A stretch of 37,708 bases of DNA, taken from contig JAUCBJ010002198.1 in assembly GCA_032718475.1 (NCBI GenBank), forward strand, positions 1 through 37,708. Direction: 5' to 3'. This document shows positions 9,447-20,006 of this stretch, piece by piece (positions within the stretch are counted from its first letter, which is position 1; each line of letters begins with the position of its first letter). Both the position numbers and the translations under genes were made by a program. Origin of the DNA: Nemertoderma westbladi. Taxonomy: Eukaryota > Xenacoelomorpha > Nemertodermatida > Nemertodermatidae. Below the pieces are notes generated by a model. The model saw only the letters and a list, made by a program, of their open reading frames with translations, was not told where the DNA came from and did no database searches.

Positions 9447-10325
9447 TCCAATATATTGCTGAAAATGCCACTGTCCCAACTTTGTGAGGGTAATGCGGCG
9501 GAATTGAATCTGCTTACAAAAACACAATGTTTGTGTAATTATTAATAGAATAAATATTAGTTTATTTTCATTTATTAGTTTAATTAATAATTAATTAGAC
9601 ACATAATCACGACATAATGATGTTCCCATTTTAGGTCAAGCCAAATCCCAGAATATAGACCGGTATGGGGCAACAAAACTGAGAGCTGAGAGTTGACTGT
9701 TTCATGCACATTGACGGCATTTAGTAAAGTGCGTTAGGAAGACTGTGTTTATAGTGAAACAAAGCATGTTATATACGATTCAGATCTTTGGCTTTGGTAG
9801 ACCGAGGGCGGTTAGGGAACAAACATTATAATGTGATACTACTGTAGAACATGTATGATAATCTGATTTTATGATATAAACCCAGCTTACAGGTGTTGTA
9901 AAAATCTGCTTCAAAAGCTACTAAGAACAGTACTAAGAATAAACTGGCTCCAAATCCATGAAAGGGTTCACCAAAGGTATCGTGACCAGCATGCAGGCAT
10001 GTACTGATGTACAAGATATATCATGGAACTTCACCTGGCTATCTAACAGACATCATTAAATATTGTGAAACTCGTACCTCTTTAGGACACTTGTTAAACA
10101 GGGGCGATCAGGAGCGCGCTATTACTACTGCACTGCTGCTAAACACAAAACTGCTTCTCACCGCTGGATGGCGCTAACCTGCCGTCCGCTAATAATTTTA
10201 CTAATTTTGTACGGCTCCTGCAAATTGCTTGTTCCTTTCTCTACCGATCACTCAATAGAGAGCTATCTGTTCGAATCTATGAGCCACGCGGGAATAACCA
10301 AAACAATAAACCCGAGACGGCTCCC
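9447..10325. other. Non-coding, nothing recognised
   Basis: AT-rich sequence without a supported gene. A block at 9984-10011 (gaccagcatgcaggcatgta and following bases) closely resembles 35524-35548, at the end of the LINE-like piece. Confidence 0.4.
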
Positions 10326-11401
10326 TAGGCTACTTAAAACGAGTGTTAGAGGCTTACACTCAGAGTGTTCACTTATCGCCTAATCGCAAATACTGGGGTT
10401 CCCTAACGGAATGTATGAATGTGAGAATGTTTAAATAACTCAAAGTGTGACAGAATGTCCTATCGGGACTGGTACTGTGGGTCTAAACTTGCCTTCGGCT
10501 GGCTTTAGGCCAGCAACTTACTACTGCGTACTGAATACTGCTATCTAGCTTATTGCCCGCTATTTTCAAATAACCGCCCAGCGTGAATAGTTTACAGTAC
10601 TCCAAATAATTACTTTAACTACTCTCCGCTATGCTGCGTACAAATTCTTAATTTTACTAAATAATTACAGTCACAAATATGAAACAGCGTACTAATTACT
10701 AAGTGTTCCAGGAGCAATTCTAATTTATTACGCACCGGGTTACACTAGTACTGTAACAGCCTAATTACCGTATTATTTTGACCTAATCAGTAATTATTTA
10801 TTGTAAACTAAGAAATAGAAATCAATCAAGGGAAAAGGGCGCCTATCTAAGCATTCATAATTTAAGAATCAGGCACACTTTAGCAATAGACAAATCAGCG
10901 TAACAATCAATAGCCAATACTCTACAATAATCCTCTGATTGGTTCCCCAATCCGCGCTACCATTAGACCAACCTGGAAGCAGCTAGGCCAATAAGGAAGC
11001 CGGATTGTGAACCTATTCCCCTCCAGAATCACAAATTACCACCATATATGGAAACATTGGCGTTACTTAATTTAGCGGTACTAAAAGCACAGTACATACC
11101 ATCTAATTTAGCGCAAATATAATGGAAATTAAAGCAAATATACAGTTAGTCCTATTGATGCCAATAACAGCAAGATTACATCAAGGGTTTTATAGGAAAC
11201 TTGCTACTGTAGAACTATTTATTTATATTTCATTACAAAATTACATAGGTAGGGCTACATACTGTACAAAATGGATAAGATTCACGAATATGGGCATTTT
11301 ATTCTGCTTATCTAAATATGGTTGCGCGTCATTATAGCTTATCTAAATAATTATACTATATAACGGGCTAATAATGGTACACAGCGCCATATATCGTAAC
11401 A
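10326..11401 (-). repeat. Left copy of flanking direct repeat (candidate LTR)
   Basis: 10326-10920 matches 34028-34620, and 11247-11401 matches 35152-35306, each with only a few percent difference and small indels. The parts between them (10921-11246 here, 34621-35151 there) are unrelated. Read on the minus strand the repeat begins TGTTACG, as an LTR should. The other end has no clear CA and no primer-binding site lies beside 34028. It flanks element 2 on both sides, which favours LTRs, but the differing centres mean the two copies do not come from one simple insertion. Confidence 0.45.
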
Positions 11402-11410
11402 CCGCTCCAA

Positions 11411-11431
11411 GGGAAACAAGCAATGTTTCCC
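11411..11431. other. Hairpin beside the candidate LTR
   Basis: GGGAAACA, loop AGCAA, TGTTTCCC: eight perfect base pairs, ten bases inside the edge of the left flanking repeat. Confidence 0.7.
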
Positions 11432-11927
11432 TCCAATTGTAGAAGAATATAGGGCGATGTAAACAAACAAAATAAAATTTCCTTCAAATAATCTAAATAA
11501 CTTGGTACTATAATAGTTCTAAATATTTACAAAATATTGCATATATATTGCATAATGGGTTTACATAGAAATCAAATTTACAAAATATTATCTCTCTCAC
11601 TGTTTGATGATTACTAAATACAAATTAAATTTACAAAAATATTGCTTTCTTTTACTACATATTGATTACTACATACAAATTAAATTTTTCAAAAATATTG
11701 CTTTCTAATAAAAAAGAAAACCCTGGCTAGGGCAGGTGAAAGGAGTAAGCCAAACCCGCAGGTTTGTCTCCCCAATCACCTCCTTTGCCTCTCTCATAAT
11801 ATAAAATTCCAAATGAATACGACTAGTGAATATGAGTCCAGTTGAATGTTTACTAAAAGGCTACGATATACATCAGAGCGACGATGATGTATATGTCTAG
11901 AGTCTGTCGCTCCGTGATACGATCGCA
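11432..11927. other. 3' untranslated region of element 2
   Basis: AT-rich, with a diverged direct repeat around 11570-11705 (aaattaaatttacaaaaatattgcttt and relatives) and the palindromic hairpin at 11734-11781. No gene is seen. It lies between the end of ORF3 and the candidate LTR. Confidence 0.4.
11734..11781. repeat. Recurrent palindromic hairpin, locus 1
   Basis: Core CAAACC-CGCA-GGTTTG at 11751-11766. Two outer stems nest around it: GGAG with CTCC (11742-11745, 11768-11771) and AGGTGA with TCACCT (11734-11739, 11776-11781). Sixteen pairs in 48 bases. This copy is non-coding. Confidence 0.75.
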
Positions 11928-12742
11928 CTATCGACTTGCTCCTGGGTTCTTCAGGCTCGCTCCCCTCTTTCGCCCCCTCCCCAGATACACCAGTCTTCCT
12001 CCTGTCGACTCTGTTGACGGCGTCCGTGAGGCGTCACTTCCCGGAACCGGCGATGATGTTCCCTGGGCCCCGACTGTTTCTCGGCTGGTACTCCTCCCTC
12101 AGCCTAGTCCCATTTGTCGTGTTCCCGTGGTCGCCTCCACCAACTCCTCCTTCTGCAGTTGCACGCGCGCCTTTTTGGACGCCCCCTGTGCCCTTCGCTG
12201 CAGACGTTGTGCTTCAATAATAGAATGATAGTGGTCGTCCTTGACTTGACGCTTGTCCAGGACCCCTCCTTCTGGTACTTGCCGCGAGCTATGAACTCCG
12301 GCGGTTGTCGCTGTGGGCGCTGCGGTTCATTGCTCCTCTATCCGTTCGGTGGTCAATGACCCCACCGGTACATGAGTCAACAGAAACTCATTGCTGTATT
12401 GTATAGCTGCCATCCTCCAATCTCCTCTCGCGCGCACCACCTTTCTAGTCTCCGAAAATAGACTTTTGGTTATACAGTCGCAAATAGCAACAAAGTTCCA
12501 AGTATATTTATTGTCCATATTCAATTGTCTAAAATATTCTCGAACAACGATTACTCCAGTATTCTGCGGAAGGTCTTGAGCAGTTAGTATCAGCTCCTGA
12601 TATTGCGGTAGTGATTGCAAATAAGGCTCATACGCGACGTGTGAGGGATCTACCGCCCAGAACCCGTATCATGCTTTAAACGGCAACCAACGCATTTGTG
12701 CTTGGATGTGGTAATCAGCCACACCCTCCCACTTGTCTAACA
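11928..12742 (-). pseudogene. Element 2 ORF3, C-terminal part
   Basis: A frame of about 270 codons interrupted by three TGA (12671-12669, 12329-12327, 12101-12099) and closed by TAG at 11930-11928. It holds a W/Y-rich middle (YGFWAVDPSHVAYEPYLQ), a segment near VIVVREYFRQLNMDNKYTWN, then a basic, Gln-rich helix and a Pro/Ser/Arg-rich tail. It continues the reading direction of the zinc-knuckle part just upstream, with one frame change near 12805. No family recognised. All three interruptions are TGA, which fits loss of CGA arginine codons. Confidence 0.5.
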
Positions 12743-13511
12743 TTTCCCGGAGTAGGTTGGCGCTGTGGTTTTGGAAAGAATCATCACGCAGTTGACATTT
12801 TGTGCTACGATGTCCCTTTACCCCACAATAAATATCCACATTGAGAAATGAAGATGGTGCATGTATGGAATGAGTGATCTGTCTCGTTGCACCAACGGCA
12901 GACCTTATGCGCCGCCTCTACTACAGCGTCGCACGACTTTTGACTATGCCTTGTGCTGCCGCACAACTTGCATCTACGCGCTTGTGGAAACCAGGCCCTC
13001 TCATATATGAGGTCTCCAATCGGCTTCGCACTCCCTTCCTTCCCAATGTCTAAAACGATGTCGTCCTCTCCGGTCAGAGGTTGTCGATCCGGAACAAAGT
13101 AAACATCCTCGCCTTTGTCCTCTATCTCCAATATTTCCTCCCGCTTTCGTTTTGGATATGTCTTCTCCACCGGGAGATCCACTCCGAACACCTCTACTAA
13201 TGTCTCCGGCCAACCCTCTCTAACGGGTCTATCCGCCTCCAAGTGGACGGGAGTACCAAACCCGTGGGTTTGATTCCCGAACCACTTCGCCAAGGCCTCT
13301 GGTGTCAGATACTCCATCGACGGTTGGTCTCCCAAATCTCCGATGTTCTGTCGATATACTCCTTCGAATATCGCTCATCCTCTCCTAACCATCGATGTGT
13401 TCTCTAGCGATTTTTTGAAGAACGGGGTTAAGAAACGCTTCATCACGTTGGATTGGATTCCCCCTTTCGAGCGAACGTATTGATCTCCTCCGAACACCAA
13501 TGGATGACGCT
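12743..13511 (-). pseudogene. Element 2 ORF3, zinc-knuckle part (block A copy)
   Basis: Contains two perfect CX2CX4HX4C knuckles in a row, CKLCGSTRHSQKSC and CRWCNETDHSFHTC, about 11 residues apart; such paired CCHC knuckles bind RNA or single-stranded DNA. A third, incomplete knuckle (CGVKGHRSTKC) follows in another frame just past the TAG at 12807-12805. Upstream is MEYLTPEALAKWFGNQ and a Glu/Asp-rich linker. In the copies at 19962 and 31102 a C-to-T change turns a CAA here into TAA. Upstream of 13511 this copy is joined to gag coiled coil by a deletion, and the frames do not match. Confidence 0.65.
13241..13287. repeat. Recurrent palindromic hairpin, locus 2
   Basis: Core CAAACCC-GT-GGGTTTG at 13257-13272. 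Outer stems CGGGA with TCCCG (13248-13252, 13275-13279) and AAGTGG with CCACTT (13241-13246, 13282-13287). Eighteen pairs in 47 bases. It lies in ORF3 before the knuckles. Confidence 0.8.
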
Positions 13512-13526
13512 TGGACGCAATGGAGT

Positions 13527-14378
13527 CCGCGCACTCCAAACCTGTGGGTTCGGTTCGCCAAATACTCGGCCTGTCGGAGTTTCTTCTCTAAACTCCTCCT
13601 CCCGATAATAATTGCGTTGTAGCGCGCCGTCCTGATGGCGTGGATCCTGCGCAATGGGTGAAGCACTAATACCAACCGGCGTGTGATATGTAGAGAACGG
13701 TTTAGCGATCCGAGTACTCGTAATAGCTGGACCGGGTATAGGAATGCTGGTCGTCGTCGACTCGCGTATAGTCGGAGTTCTCGCCTCCTGTTCGGCCTTC
13801 TGCTGTGCGAACAGTTCTCGCAACTCGGTACCTACACTCGCCCCACATTCTTCAATCATTCGCATCCCCTTCTCGGCGATTTCATTCGCCTTCCTGGTCC
13901 GTTCTTTGCTCTCTAGGTTTAGTCTCGCACTTTCCAACTGCGCCAACTTACGTTGTTCTTCTTCCCTCGCAAGTCTCGCTGCGCTCTCCTCTTCCAGTCG
14001 CGCCTTCTCTTCGTATAGCGCACGTTGCTCTTTTTCGATCTCGAGTTCTCGTTGCTTGCGCTCGCGTTCGAGTTGAAGCTTGCTTTCCTTCTGTTTGCAT
14101 TTGAATTCCTTGCGCTCGCGTTCGGCTTGTAGTTCGCATTCCTTGCATTCGCGTTCGGCTTGAAGTTCGCGTTCCTTGCGCTCGCGTTCCGCTTGCTCAC
14201 GCTTACATATATCCTCCAACTCTCGCAGTTTTGCGTCTAACTTACGTGTGCGCTCCTGTTCCCGCTCGGCTTCCTTCCGTGCTTCCGATGCACGCAAAAC
14301 TTCTGCCTGTTCTTCGTCTAGTCGGCGTCTTCTCTCCTCCGCCGAGTTGTGAGAAACAAGGGACCTGAGAATCGCCAC
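13527..14378 (-). pseudogene. gag: Element 2 gag: charged coiled coil (block A copy)
   Basis: Continuous frame rich in Glu, Arg, Lys and Gln with 11-residue repeats (ELQAERERKER and variants), then RLAREEEQRKLAQLESARLNLE, then a Ser/Thr/Pro-rich tail ending SARTP. It predicts a long coiled coil, probably for self-association of gag. In the 18587 and 29727 copies the frame goes on to the capsid region; here, at 13526, it is cut and joined out of frame to the end of ORF3 (the frame runs on to 13443 with unrelated residues). Confidence 0.7.
13537..13552. repeat. Recurrent palindromic hairpin, locus 3
   Basis: Core CCAAACC-TGTG-GGTTCGG, seven pairs with one mismatch, flanked by GCG and CGC. It lies in the linker between coiled coil and capsid domain. 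Copies at 18879 and 30019 (unit copies) and 31896 (block A'). Confidence 0.65.
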
Positions 14379-15000
14379 TGTCTCTAGATGCGTCGTCGGG
14401 TGGAGTTAACGTCCTCTGTTGGATGTTGTCCGTCGTCGGTAGCACCTGACCCGGTACCACCACTCCAGTCTCCATCAGCCAGCTGGTGACTTCCCTCTGA
14501 TACTTTCGCTCTTCCTTGTCTTGGGTCTCTTCCCACTCCACTAAGTTCCACCACTCCGCGTCGCTTACCTGAGGCGCCTGCGCTTGTGATGCCCATAGCA
14601 ACCAGTTCTCTGTCCTAACTCGTCGGAATCGCTCCGATAACGCGCGGTGTTCTAACAAAGCCGCTAAAGCCCTGTCGTAAAGCCTCGTTGCTACGTCGCT
14701 CGACTGAGACTCCACTGCTCTCTTCTCTAGGACTGCAAGCTCCTCCGTCTGCTTGAATAACGCTGAGTTGTATCCCTTTCTAATCTCTACTAACCCTTCC
14801 CTTCCAATGTTACCAGAGTCGGCTAGCATCTTCCTTACCTTGTCCGTCGTCCGGGTTATATGTCCGGCATGCGCGCGAAGTTTCTTCTTTATCGCGATGT
14901 CCAGTTGCTGTTCGCTTACCTGACTTACACTCGCTGGACTTGAAGGATTATTACGGGAACTACGGGTACTCCGTACAGCCGCTGAGGCCACGGCACTTAC

Positions 15001-15017
15001 CATACCCACAGGTCTGG
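15001..15017. repeat. Recurrent palindromic hairpin, locus 4
   Basis: Core CCATACC-CACA-GGTCTGG (first base at 15000), seven pairs with one mismatch, with CGG and CCG further out. It lies in the gag N-terminal linker. Copy at 33360 in block A'. Confidence 0.55.
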
Positions 15018-15193
15018 AAACCGGGCTCCGGGCTCTCGCTTCTGCTATACTACTTTCCCTATCACTCATCTCTGGCCGGGCTGCTGTGCAATCCTTCCTT
15101 ACAGTAGCGGTAGGGGATCCTAATACTATTATCTCACCTGGCTCATCCTCACTGGTTACTGTCTCGTCCTCCTGTTCACTTACGTCAGCGTCA

Positions 15194-15217
15194 CTCGCTG
15201 CGTCGCTCGCTGCGTCG
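15194..15217. repeat. 12-bp tandem duplication at rearrangement junction
   Basis: ctcgctgcgtcg occurs twice. Block A' has one copy (33553-33564). The second copy lies exactly between the end of block A (15205) and the start of the duplicated RT block (15219). Confidence 0.8.
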
Positions 15218-16218
15218 CTGGGTTCTACCCCCAATTCAATGTCTCCGCTCCCGCGATCTTTCACCGGGAACGATTCTAATAGGGCCTCCGAGTTGGTGGT
15301 GAACTTGGTCAGTGGAAAACCCCCTGTAGCCAAGCACTCCTGTAGGCTGTGAGCCACTTCTATGGCTTGTTCCGCTGTGTCCTTGGACACCAATCTGTTG
15401 TCCATGTAGAAGTTTCTCAGGATGGACTCGATAACGTCTACTGGATACTTACCAATCTGGGCCGTTGCCGTTTTCTTTAGAACAAACAGCGTGCCGTTGG
15501 GACTATCGCGGGCACCGAATATCCTGACATACATCTGGTATGTAACCACTGGGCCGGATAGGTCTTCATTCTCAAACCAGAGAAATCGGAGACTATCCTG
15601 GTCCGCCTTGCAGGCTCTTACCTGGTGAAACATCGCCTCGATGTCGCAAGTAAAGGCGAATCGCCGCTGTTTAAAGCGTAACAGTATCCTTATTAAGTAG
15701 TTATTTAAGTTGAGACCATCCATCAACTCTGAATTCAGGGACATACCTCTATAGACTGCTGCGCAGTCATTGACTACTCTGACCTTGTCTGGTTTGTCAG
15801 GGTGAGTCACATAGTGGTGTGGGAGGTAATAAGTCTGGTCCGCCACTAAGTCTGGGTCCTCTACCTTCCCAGCAAATCCCTTGGCAAAATAGTTGTTTAT
15901 CTGGGCGCAATACTTCTCCCTAACGTCTGGATTCTTCAGCAACCAAGCCCTTACTCCGTTCAATCTTTTCAAAGCCAAGTTGTAGTTGTTCTCCAACTTA
16001 AGAGGTTGTCGACGCCACAACATTCCAACTTCAAAATGTCCTGTCGGTAGCAGACGTATGGTATCTTCCATCATCTCCAGCGACCGTTTCTCGTCAGTGG
16101 ACATGGTTAGGTCATATCCACCGGGTTCCATTGCGTCCCTATCCAGCCATTCGACGGTTCTAGCTCCTGTCTCGAGGTCCTGGCGTATCAATTCCTTCTG
16201 CAACTCCTCCTCACTGTA

Positions 16219-16913
16219 TTAGAAAATGTCGAGGTCTCGATATTTAGCCACCTGACCCTCCACTATGTCGGTATAAGTCAAAATGTTACTCAAATAAGTG
16301 GCGTGGGCCGCTGAACCAGACCCACGGGTCTGATAACAGTACTCCTCGGGTTCACTATCTGTCTGGTCGTTGTAGAGTGGTTCCGACAATCTAACATTAT
16401 CGGGAATCAACTCCTCGTCCGACTCGCTAACGTCACTATAGTGGTCAATGCAGGTTCTCCTAAACTCATCTATGTCTGGTGGTTCTACTAACGGTGGTTG
16501 AGTTATAGGCTGTAATCCGTCGCGTCTATCCTTTGGCTTTTCACCACCTGTAAACTCATAAGACATGGGTACTCGTGTATACCAACCTAATATAGTCCTA
16601 TGGGCGTGTGGTCCATTTACATGCGGCTCAGCTGGTCTCGTTTCCCATATTTGGTGCACAATCAGCTGTTCTGCTCCAATTAACATAGACACATTCCTAT
16701 AACCTACCTGGTATCTCGGTATTCTGAGCTTGTCAAAATACCCCTGTGCTATGGGACTCATCGGTGGCACCTTACCTAACTGCCTGCCGAACCCTTTCAT
16801 AGCTAGACACTTGAATCCGTCCAATGGCAACGCTCTCCGTTCTTGGCGAGTGTGCTGGTCTCTCGGGAGTAGGGAGTCTAGTTCTACCGAAATCTTGTGT
16901 CCCTTGAGGTCCC
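16219..16913 (-). pseudogene. pol: Element 2 protease C-terminal part and linker (second copy)
   Basis: Open frame upstream of TAA 16221-16219, about 230 codons. PRYQVGYRNVSMLIGAEQ and HRTILGWYTRVP match the second half of the BEL/Pao protease domain (DUF1758), where the family has a conserved LIG motif and a GW near the end. An acidic linker toward RT follows. The catalytic half lies upstream in another frame (16914-18107); the change of frame is at the G6 run 16917-16922. The RT frame continues directly past the TAA. Confidence 0.75.
16317..16332. repeat. Recurrent palindromic hairpin, locus 5
   Basis: Core CAGACCC-AC-GGGTCTG: both arms changed together from the usual AAACC/GGTTT, so pairing is kept. 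CTG and CAG pair outside (16311-16313, 16337-16339). It lies in the protease-RT linker; copy at 27457. Confidence 0.7.
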
Positions 16914-18107
16914 CTACCCCCCGTGCATGGACTTTAACTCTATTTGGATCTCCTCAGCATCCTGGAAGCTGGAAATGGCTCTCGACACTTCCTCGTCTAT
17001 ATATGATAATGTGGACGCAGTGTCTAACATCACATATATTCTCTTTGATCCCTTGTCTCCGGTAAGTTTCACCGGAATCACGCTGAATATTTCCGACGTG
17101 GCCGATGATGAATACGTCCGCGAGCTGGTCGACGAACTATCCGCGGTGAACCCTTGGCAGGTCACCTCTCTCGCGCTTGCCTCACCATCCTCGTCCGACG
17201 AACCTGGTTGATACCCATCATCCTGGATGCCGGTATATGTATTTCTTCTTATTGTTACAGGATCTCTGCCCCCCTTCCTTTGAGGATTTCTCTGTAAGTA
17301 ATGGTCCGTTGTGGTATGGAAATCTGCATGTAGCAACTTGTGATGTAGTCTGCCGCACTCCATGCATCCGTCCTCGCTGTTCGGGCACTGGCGCCATACG
17401 TGACCTGGCGCAAGACATGCCCAACAGGTGTCCAACGTCTGCACTTGAATTATTATCTGTTCCGAAGTTAACTCTTTGAACCGTCTGCAACTGTCTAACT
17501 TGTGGTCGTCCGATCTTACCTCTTTTTGTAAGCAGAATTGGCAACCTACAAATCCATCTGGCAACTCCTGTTGCTTTACCTTAGGTCTATCTGACCGCTC
17601 ACCTGACCATACTCGCGAGTCTGATCTAAAGGCAGGGGTACTCGAATTATATCTGTCTACTGAGTTAAAAGTCACAGTGGTCCTGTCATCGTCAAAACTT
17701 ACCATTGACTTACCGGTAACAAATTTAGACTCCCTCATATTCTCCTCTGAGAAGTTTGATTTCATCTCTGCTACCGCATCTGTGGCTATCATGTCATGGA
17801 TGTGTTGAAGTGTCAACACCTTACCTTGACCCTCTAACTTATTCTCTAATTTGCGCCATTTCTGTCGGTAACGCATGTTTAAACGTCTTATTATGCTCTT
17901 CAAAACTTCAGCGTGATCACCATGATGAGGTAGATTCACCGTCCTCAAGATGTCTAATGCATTCGAAATAGCGTTCACTAAGTTCAACAGCTCTAACGGA
18001 GTTATAATCATTCCGCCCTTACCCAAGTCTTCCACTATCGACTGTGCCATCTTGGTTTTATTCCCGTAGATGTCGCTAAGTGTCTTCATAGCTAATTCAA
18101 AGCTCAT
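16914..18107 (-). pseudogene. gag: Element 2 gag: capsid C-terminal part, zinc knuckles and protease start (second copy)
   Basis: A 397-codon frame. Residues 1-110 are the second half of the DUF1759 domain (MKTLSDIYGN, LLNLVNAISNALDIL). A CCHC knuckle CWACLAPGHVWRQC and the following CMECGRLHHKLLH, typical of BEL/Pao gag, lie around residues 230-260. The protease starts near residue 360 with YVMLDTASTLSYIDEE, where LDTA holds the catalytic Asp. It stops at TAG after a G6 run (16917-16922); a shift of one base back would continue into the rest of the protease. Confidence 0.85.
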
Positions 18108-18586
18108 TCATTAGCTCTTTCATTGCCGACGAAGTTATCAGCAATGGCTCTAGGTTCTCGATGGAGCATCTGTAGCAGATAGTTGAACTTCTCGTTGGGA
18201 GTAAAGGTGCTGCTTAAACGTCCTCCAATGTTTATGGTTGCCCATAAACTTCTGGGGTTGTTGCGTCGGCAGTCCTTGTCTAGCGGCAAACTTACCTATG
18301 TCTCTATGGGTTGCGTCGTTCCGGGTTAACAAATTATTTAGTTCTGCAGGGTTATTAAGTCTGGTCATTTCCCGGGGATTCATACTTACCTGCTCCGCGT
18401 CGGTCCTTCTTTCCTTCCGGTTTTGGGACTTCTGACGTCTCATTTCTTCCTCTTCATCACTCGAGTCTGTGTCAGTCCTCAGCGCTCGTGTTGGTTTATG
18501 TGCCGAAGCTCTGACCCAGGCCTCTTGTATAAATCTTTCCGCCGAATTTTCGAAGTTGGGATTATGGATCGTAGGGACGGGCGTTC
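18104..18586 (-). pseudogene. gag: Element 2 gag: linker and first half of capsid domain, two frames (second copy)
   Basis: From 18586 to about 18200 one frame reads an acidic linker (SSDEEEEM) and LPTQQPQKFMGNHKHWRTFK, the entry to the DUF1759 domain. Near 18220 it changes to the frame with FTPNEKFNYLLQMLHREPRA, the next conserved helix, which ends at a stop at 18106-18104. The rest of the domain is in the frame of 16914-18107. So two frameshifts lie within about 120 bases. Confidence 0.65.
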
Positions 18587-19735
18587 TTACCTGAGGTCTA
18601 TGTGGTCTAATTCAGGCCTGCTAGGATTAGAATTACTTCTTACCTGGGCTGCTTCCTTTAACTGTAGGTTACTAAGCATGTCCGTTATAGGTTGCATGTG
18701 CGGCGATATAGCTTGCGCTAAACTGGCACTTAACTCCTCCCTCGTAATAAATTCCTGGCTAGGGTTCTGCTGTATTGTCGGCTCTATCTGAATAATCCGC
18801 TGTCTCTCATACGATCCCTCTTCCGGTTTAACCCGGAAGTTCTCCTTCGAACTGGGTCGGCGATCCGTCCGCGCACTCCAAACCTGTGGGTTCGGTTCGC
18901 CAAATACTCGGCCTGTCAGAGTTTCTTCTCTAAACTCCTCCTCCCGATAATAATTGCGTTGTAGCGCGCCGTCCTGATGGCGTGGATCCTGCGCAATGGG
19001 TGAAGCACTAATACCAACCGGCGTGTGATATGTAGAGAACGGTTTAGCGATCCGAGTACTCGTAATAGCTGGACCGGGTATAGGAATGCTGGTCGTCGTC
19101 GACTCGCGTATAGTCGGAGTTCTCGCCTCCTGTTCAGCCTTCTGCTGTGCGAACAGTTCTCGCAACTCGGTACCTACACTCGCCCCACATTCGTTGATCA
19201 TTCGCATCCCCTTCTCGGCGATTTCATTCGCCTTCCTGGTCCGTTCTTTGCTCTCTAGGTTTAGTCTCGCACTTTCCAACTGCGCCAACTTACGTTGTTC
19301 TTCTTCCCTCGCAAGTCTCGCTGCGCTCTCCTCTTCCAGGCGCGCCTTCTCTTCGTATAGCGCACGTTGCTCTTTTTCGATCTCGAGTTCTCGTTGCTTG
19401 CGCTCGCGTTCGAGTTGAAGCTTGCTTTCCTTCTGTTTGCATTTGAATTCATTGCGCTCGCGTTCGGCTTGTAGTTCGCATTCCTTGCATTCGCGTTCGG
19501 CTTGAAGTTCGCGTTCCTTGCGCTCGCGTTCCGCTTGCTCACGCTTACATATATCCTCCAACTCTCGCAGTTTCGCGTCTAACTTACGTGTGCGCTCCCG
19601 TTCCCGCTCGGCTTCCTTCCGTGCTTCCGATGCACGCAAAACTTCTGCCTGTTCTTCGTCTAGTCGGCGTCTTCTCTCCTCCGCCGAGTTCTGAGAAACA
19701 AGGGACCTGAGAATCGCCACTGTCTCTAGATGCAT
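18587..19735 (-). pseudogene. gag: Element 2 gag: charged coiled coil (second copy)
   Basis: A 382-codon frame, identical in translation to that at 29727-30875. It starts HLETVAILRSLV, then a coil of about 170 residues rich in Glu, Arg and Lys with 11-residue repeats, then a Ser/Thr/Pro-rich linker and a C-terminal helix (ITREELSASLAQAISPHMQP). It ends at TAA 18589-18587, and gag continues in another frame. It differs from block A copies at a few residues (NEC for EEC, NEF for KEF). Confidence 0.75.
18879..18894. repeat. Recurrent palindromic hairpin, locus 3 (second copy)
   Basis: Same core as 13537-13552, here with different left flank (GGCGA upstream, able to pair with TCGCC downstream). 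Confidence 0.6.
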
Positions 19736-20006
19736 CGTCGGGTGGAGTTAACGTCCTCTGTTGGATGTTGTCCGTCGTCGGTAGCACCTGACCCGGTACC
19801 ACCACTCCAGTCTCCATCAGCCAGCTGGTGACTTCCCTCTGATACTTTCGCTCTTCCTTGTCTTGGGTCTCTTCCCACTCCACTAAGTTCCACCACTCCG
19901 TGTCGCTTACCTGAGGCGCCTGCGCTTGTGATGCCCATAGCAACCAGTTCTCTGTCCTAACTTTCCCGGAGTAGGTTGGCGCTGTGGTTTTGGAAAGAAT
20001 CAACAC
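19584..20006 (-). pseudogene. Fusion of ORF3 tail to gag W-rich region (second copy)
   Basis: From 20006 to 19962 it reads ORF3 sequence past the knuckles in a wrong frame; from 19961 it reads gag RTENWLLWASQAQAPQ and WWNLVEWEETQ, then a Ser/Arg tail that overlaps the coiled-coil frame. The join at 19961/19962 (ctaac then tttcccgg) is the boundary between successive 11,140-bp units. The same join is at 31101/31102. Confidence 0.65.

Larger units (their letters stand above)
12743..15205. repeat. Block A: 2,463-bp direct repeat (copy at 31102-33564)
   Basis: Matches 31102-33564 at a constant offset of 18,359 with only about one difference noticed. It carries gag N-terminus, coiled coil and the ORF3 knuckle part. 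Both ends are abrupt: 15205 within a 12-bp tandem repeat, and 12743 at tttcccgg. Confidence 0.9.
14242..16203 (-). pseudogene. Chimeric frame: RT fused in frame to gag N-terminus
   Basis: One open frame of 653 codons. Residues 1 to about 329 are RT of element 2 (YYLPHH, AFTCDIEAMFHQV, FYMDNRL). At 15219-15205 it passes into SDAASDAASDAD and then the N-terminal part of gag: MSDRESS, KKKLRAHAGHITRTTDKVRK, the W-rich RTENWLLWASQ and WWNLVEWEETQ. The RT is cut before its end and RNase H and integrase are missing. Motif C reads YMDN instead of YxDD, so this RT is inactive. The fusion comes from a rearrangement; a duplicated 12-mer sits exactly at the join. The codon at 16203 is TTG; upstream the frame is open to the TAA at 16221-16219. 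Confidence 0.85.

Noticed and set aside
9826-10014. Minus-strand frame of 62 codons
   Set aside because: Short, no domain, in AT-rich non-coding sequence, and not supported by context.
11884-12359. Plus-strand frames over the end of ORF3
   Set aside because: They are antisense to the ORF3 C-terminal frame and have no recognisable domain.
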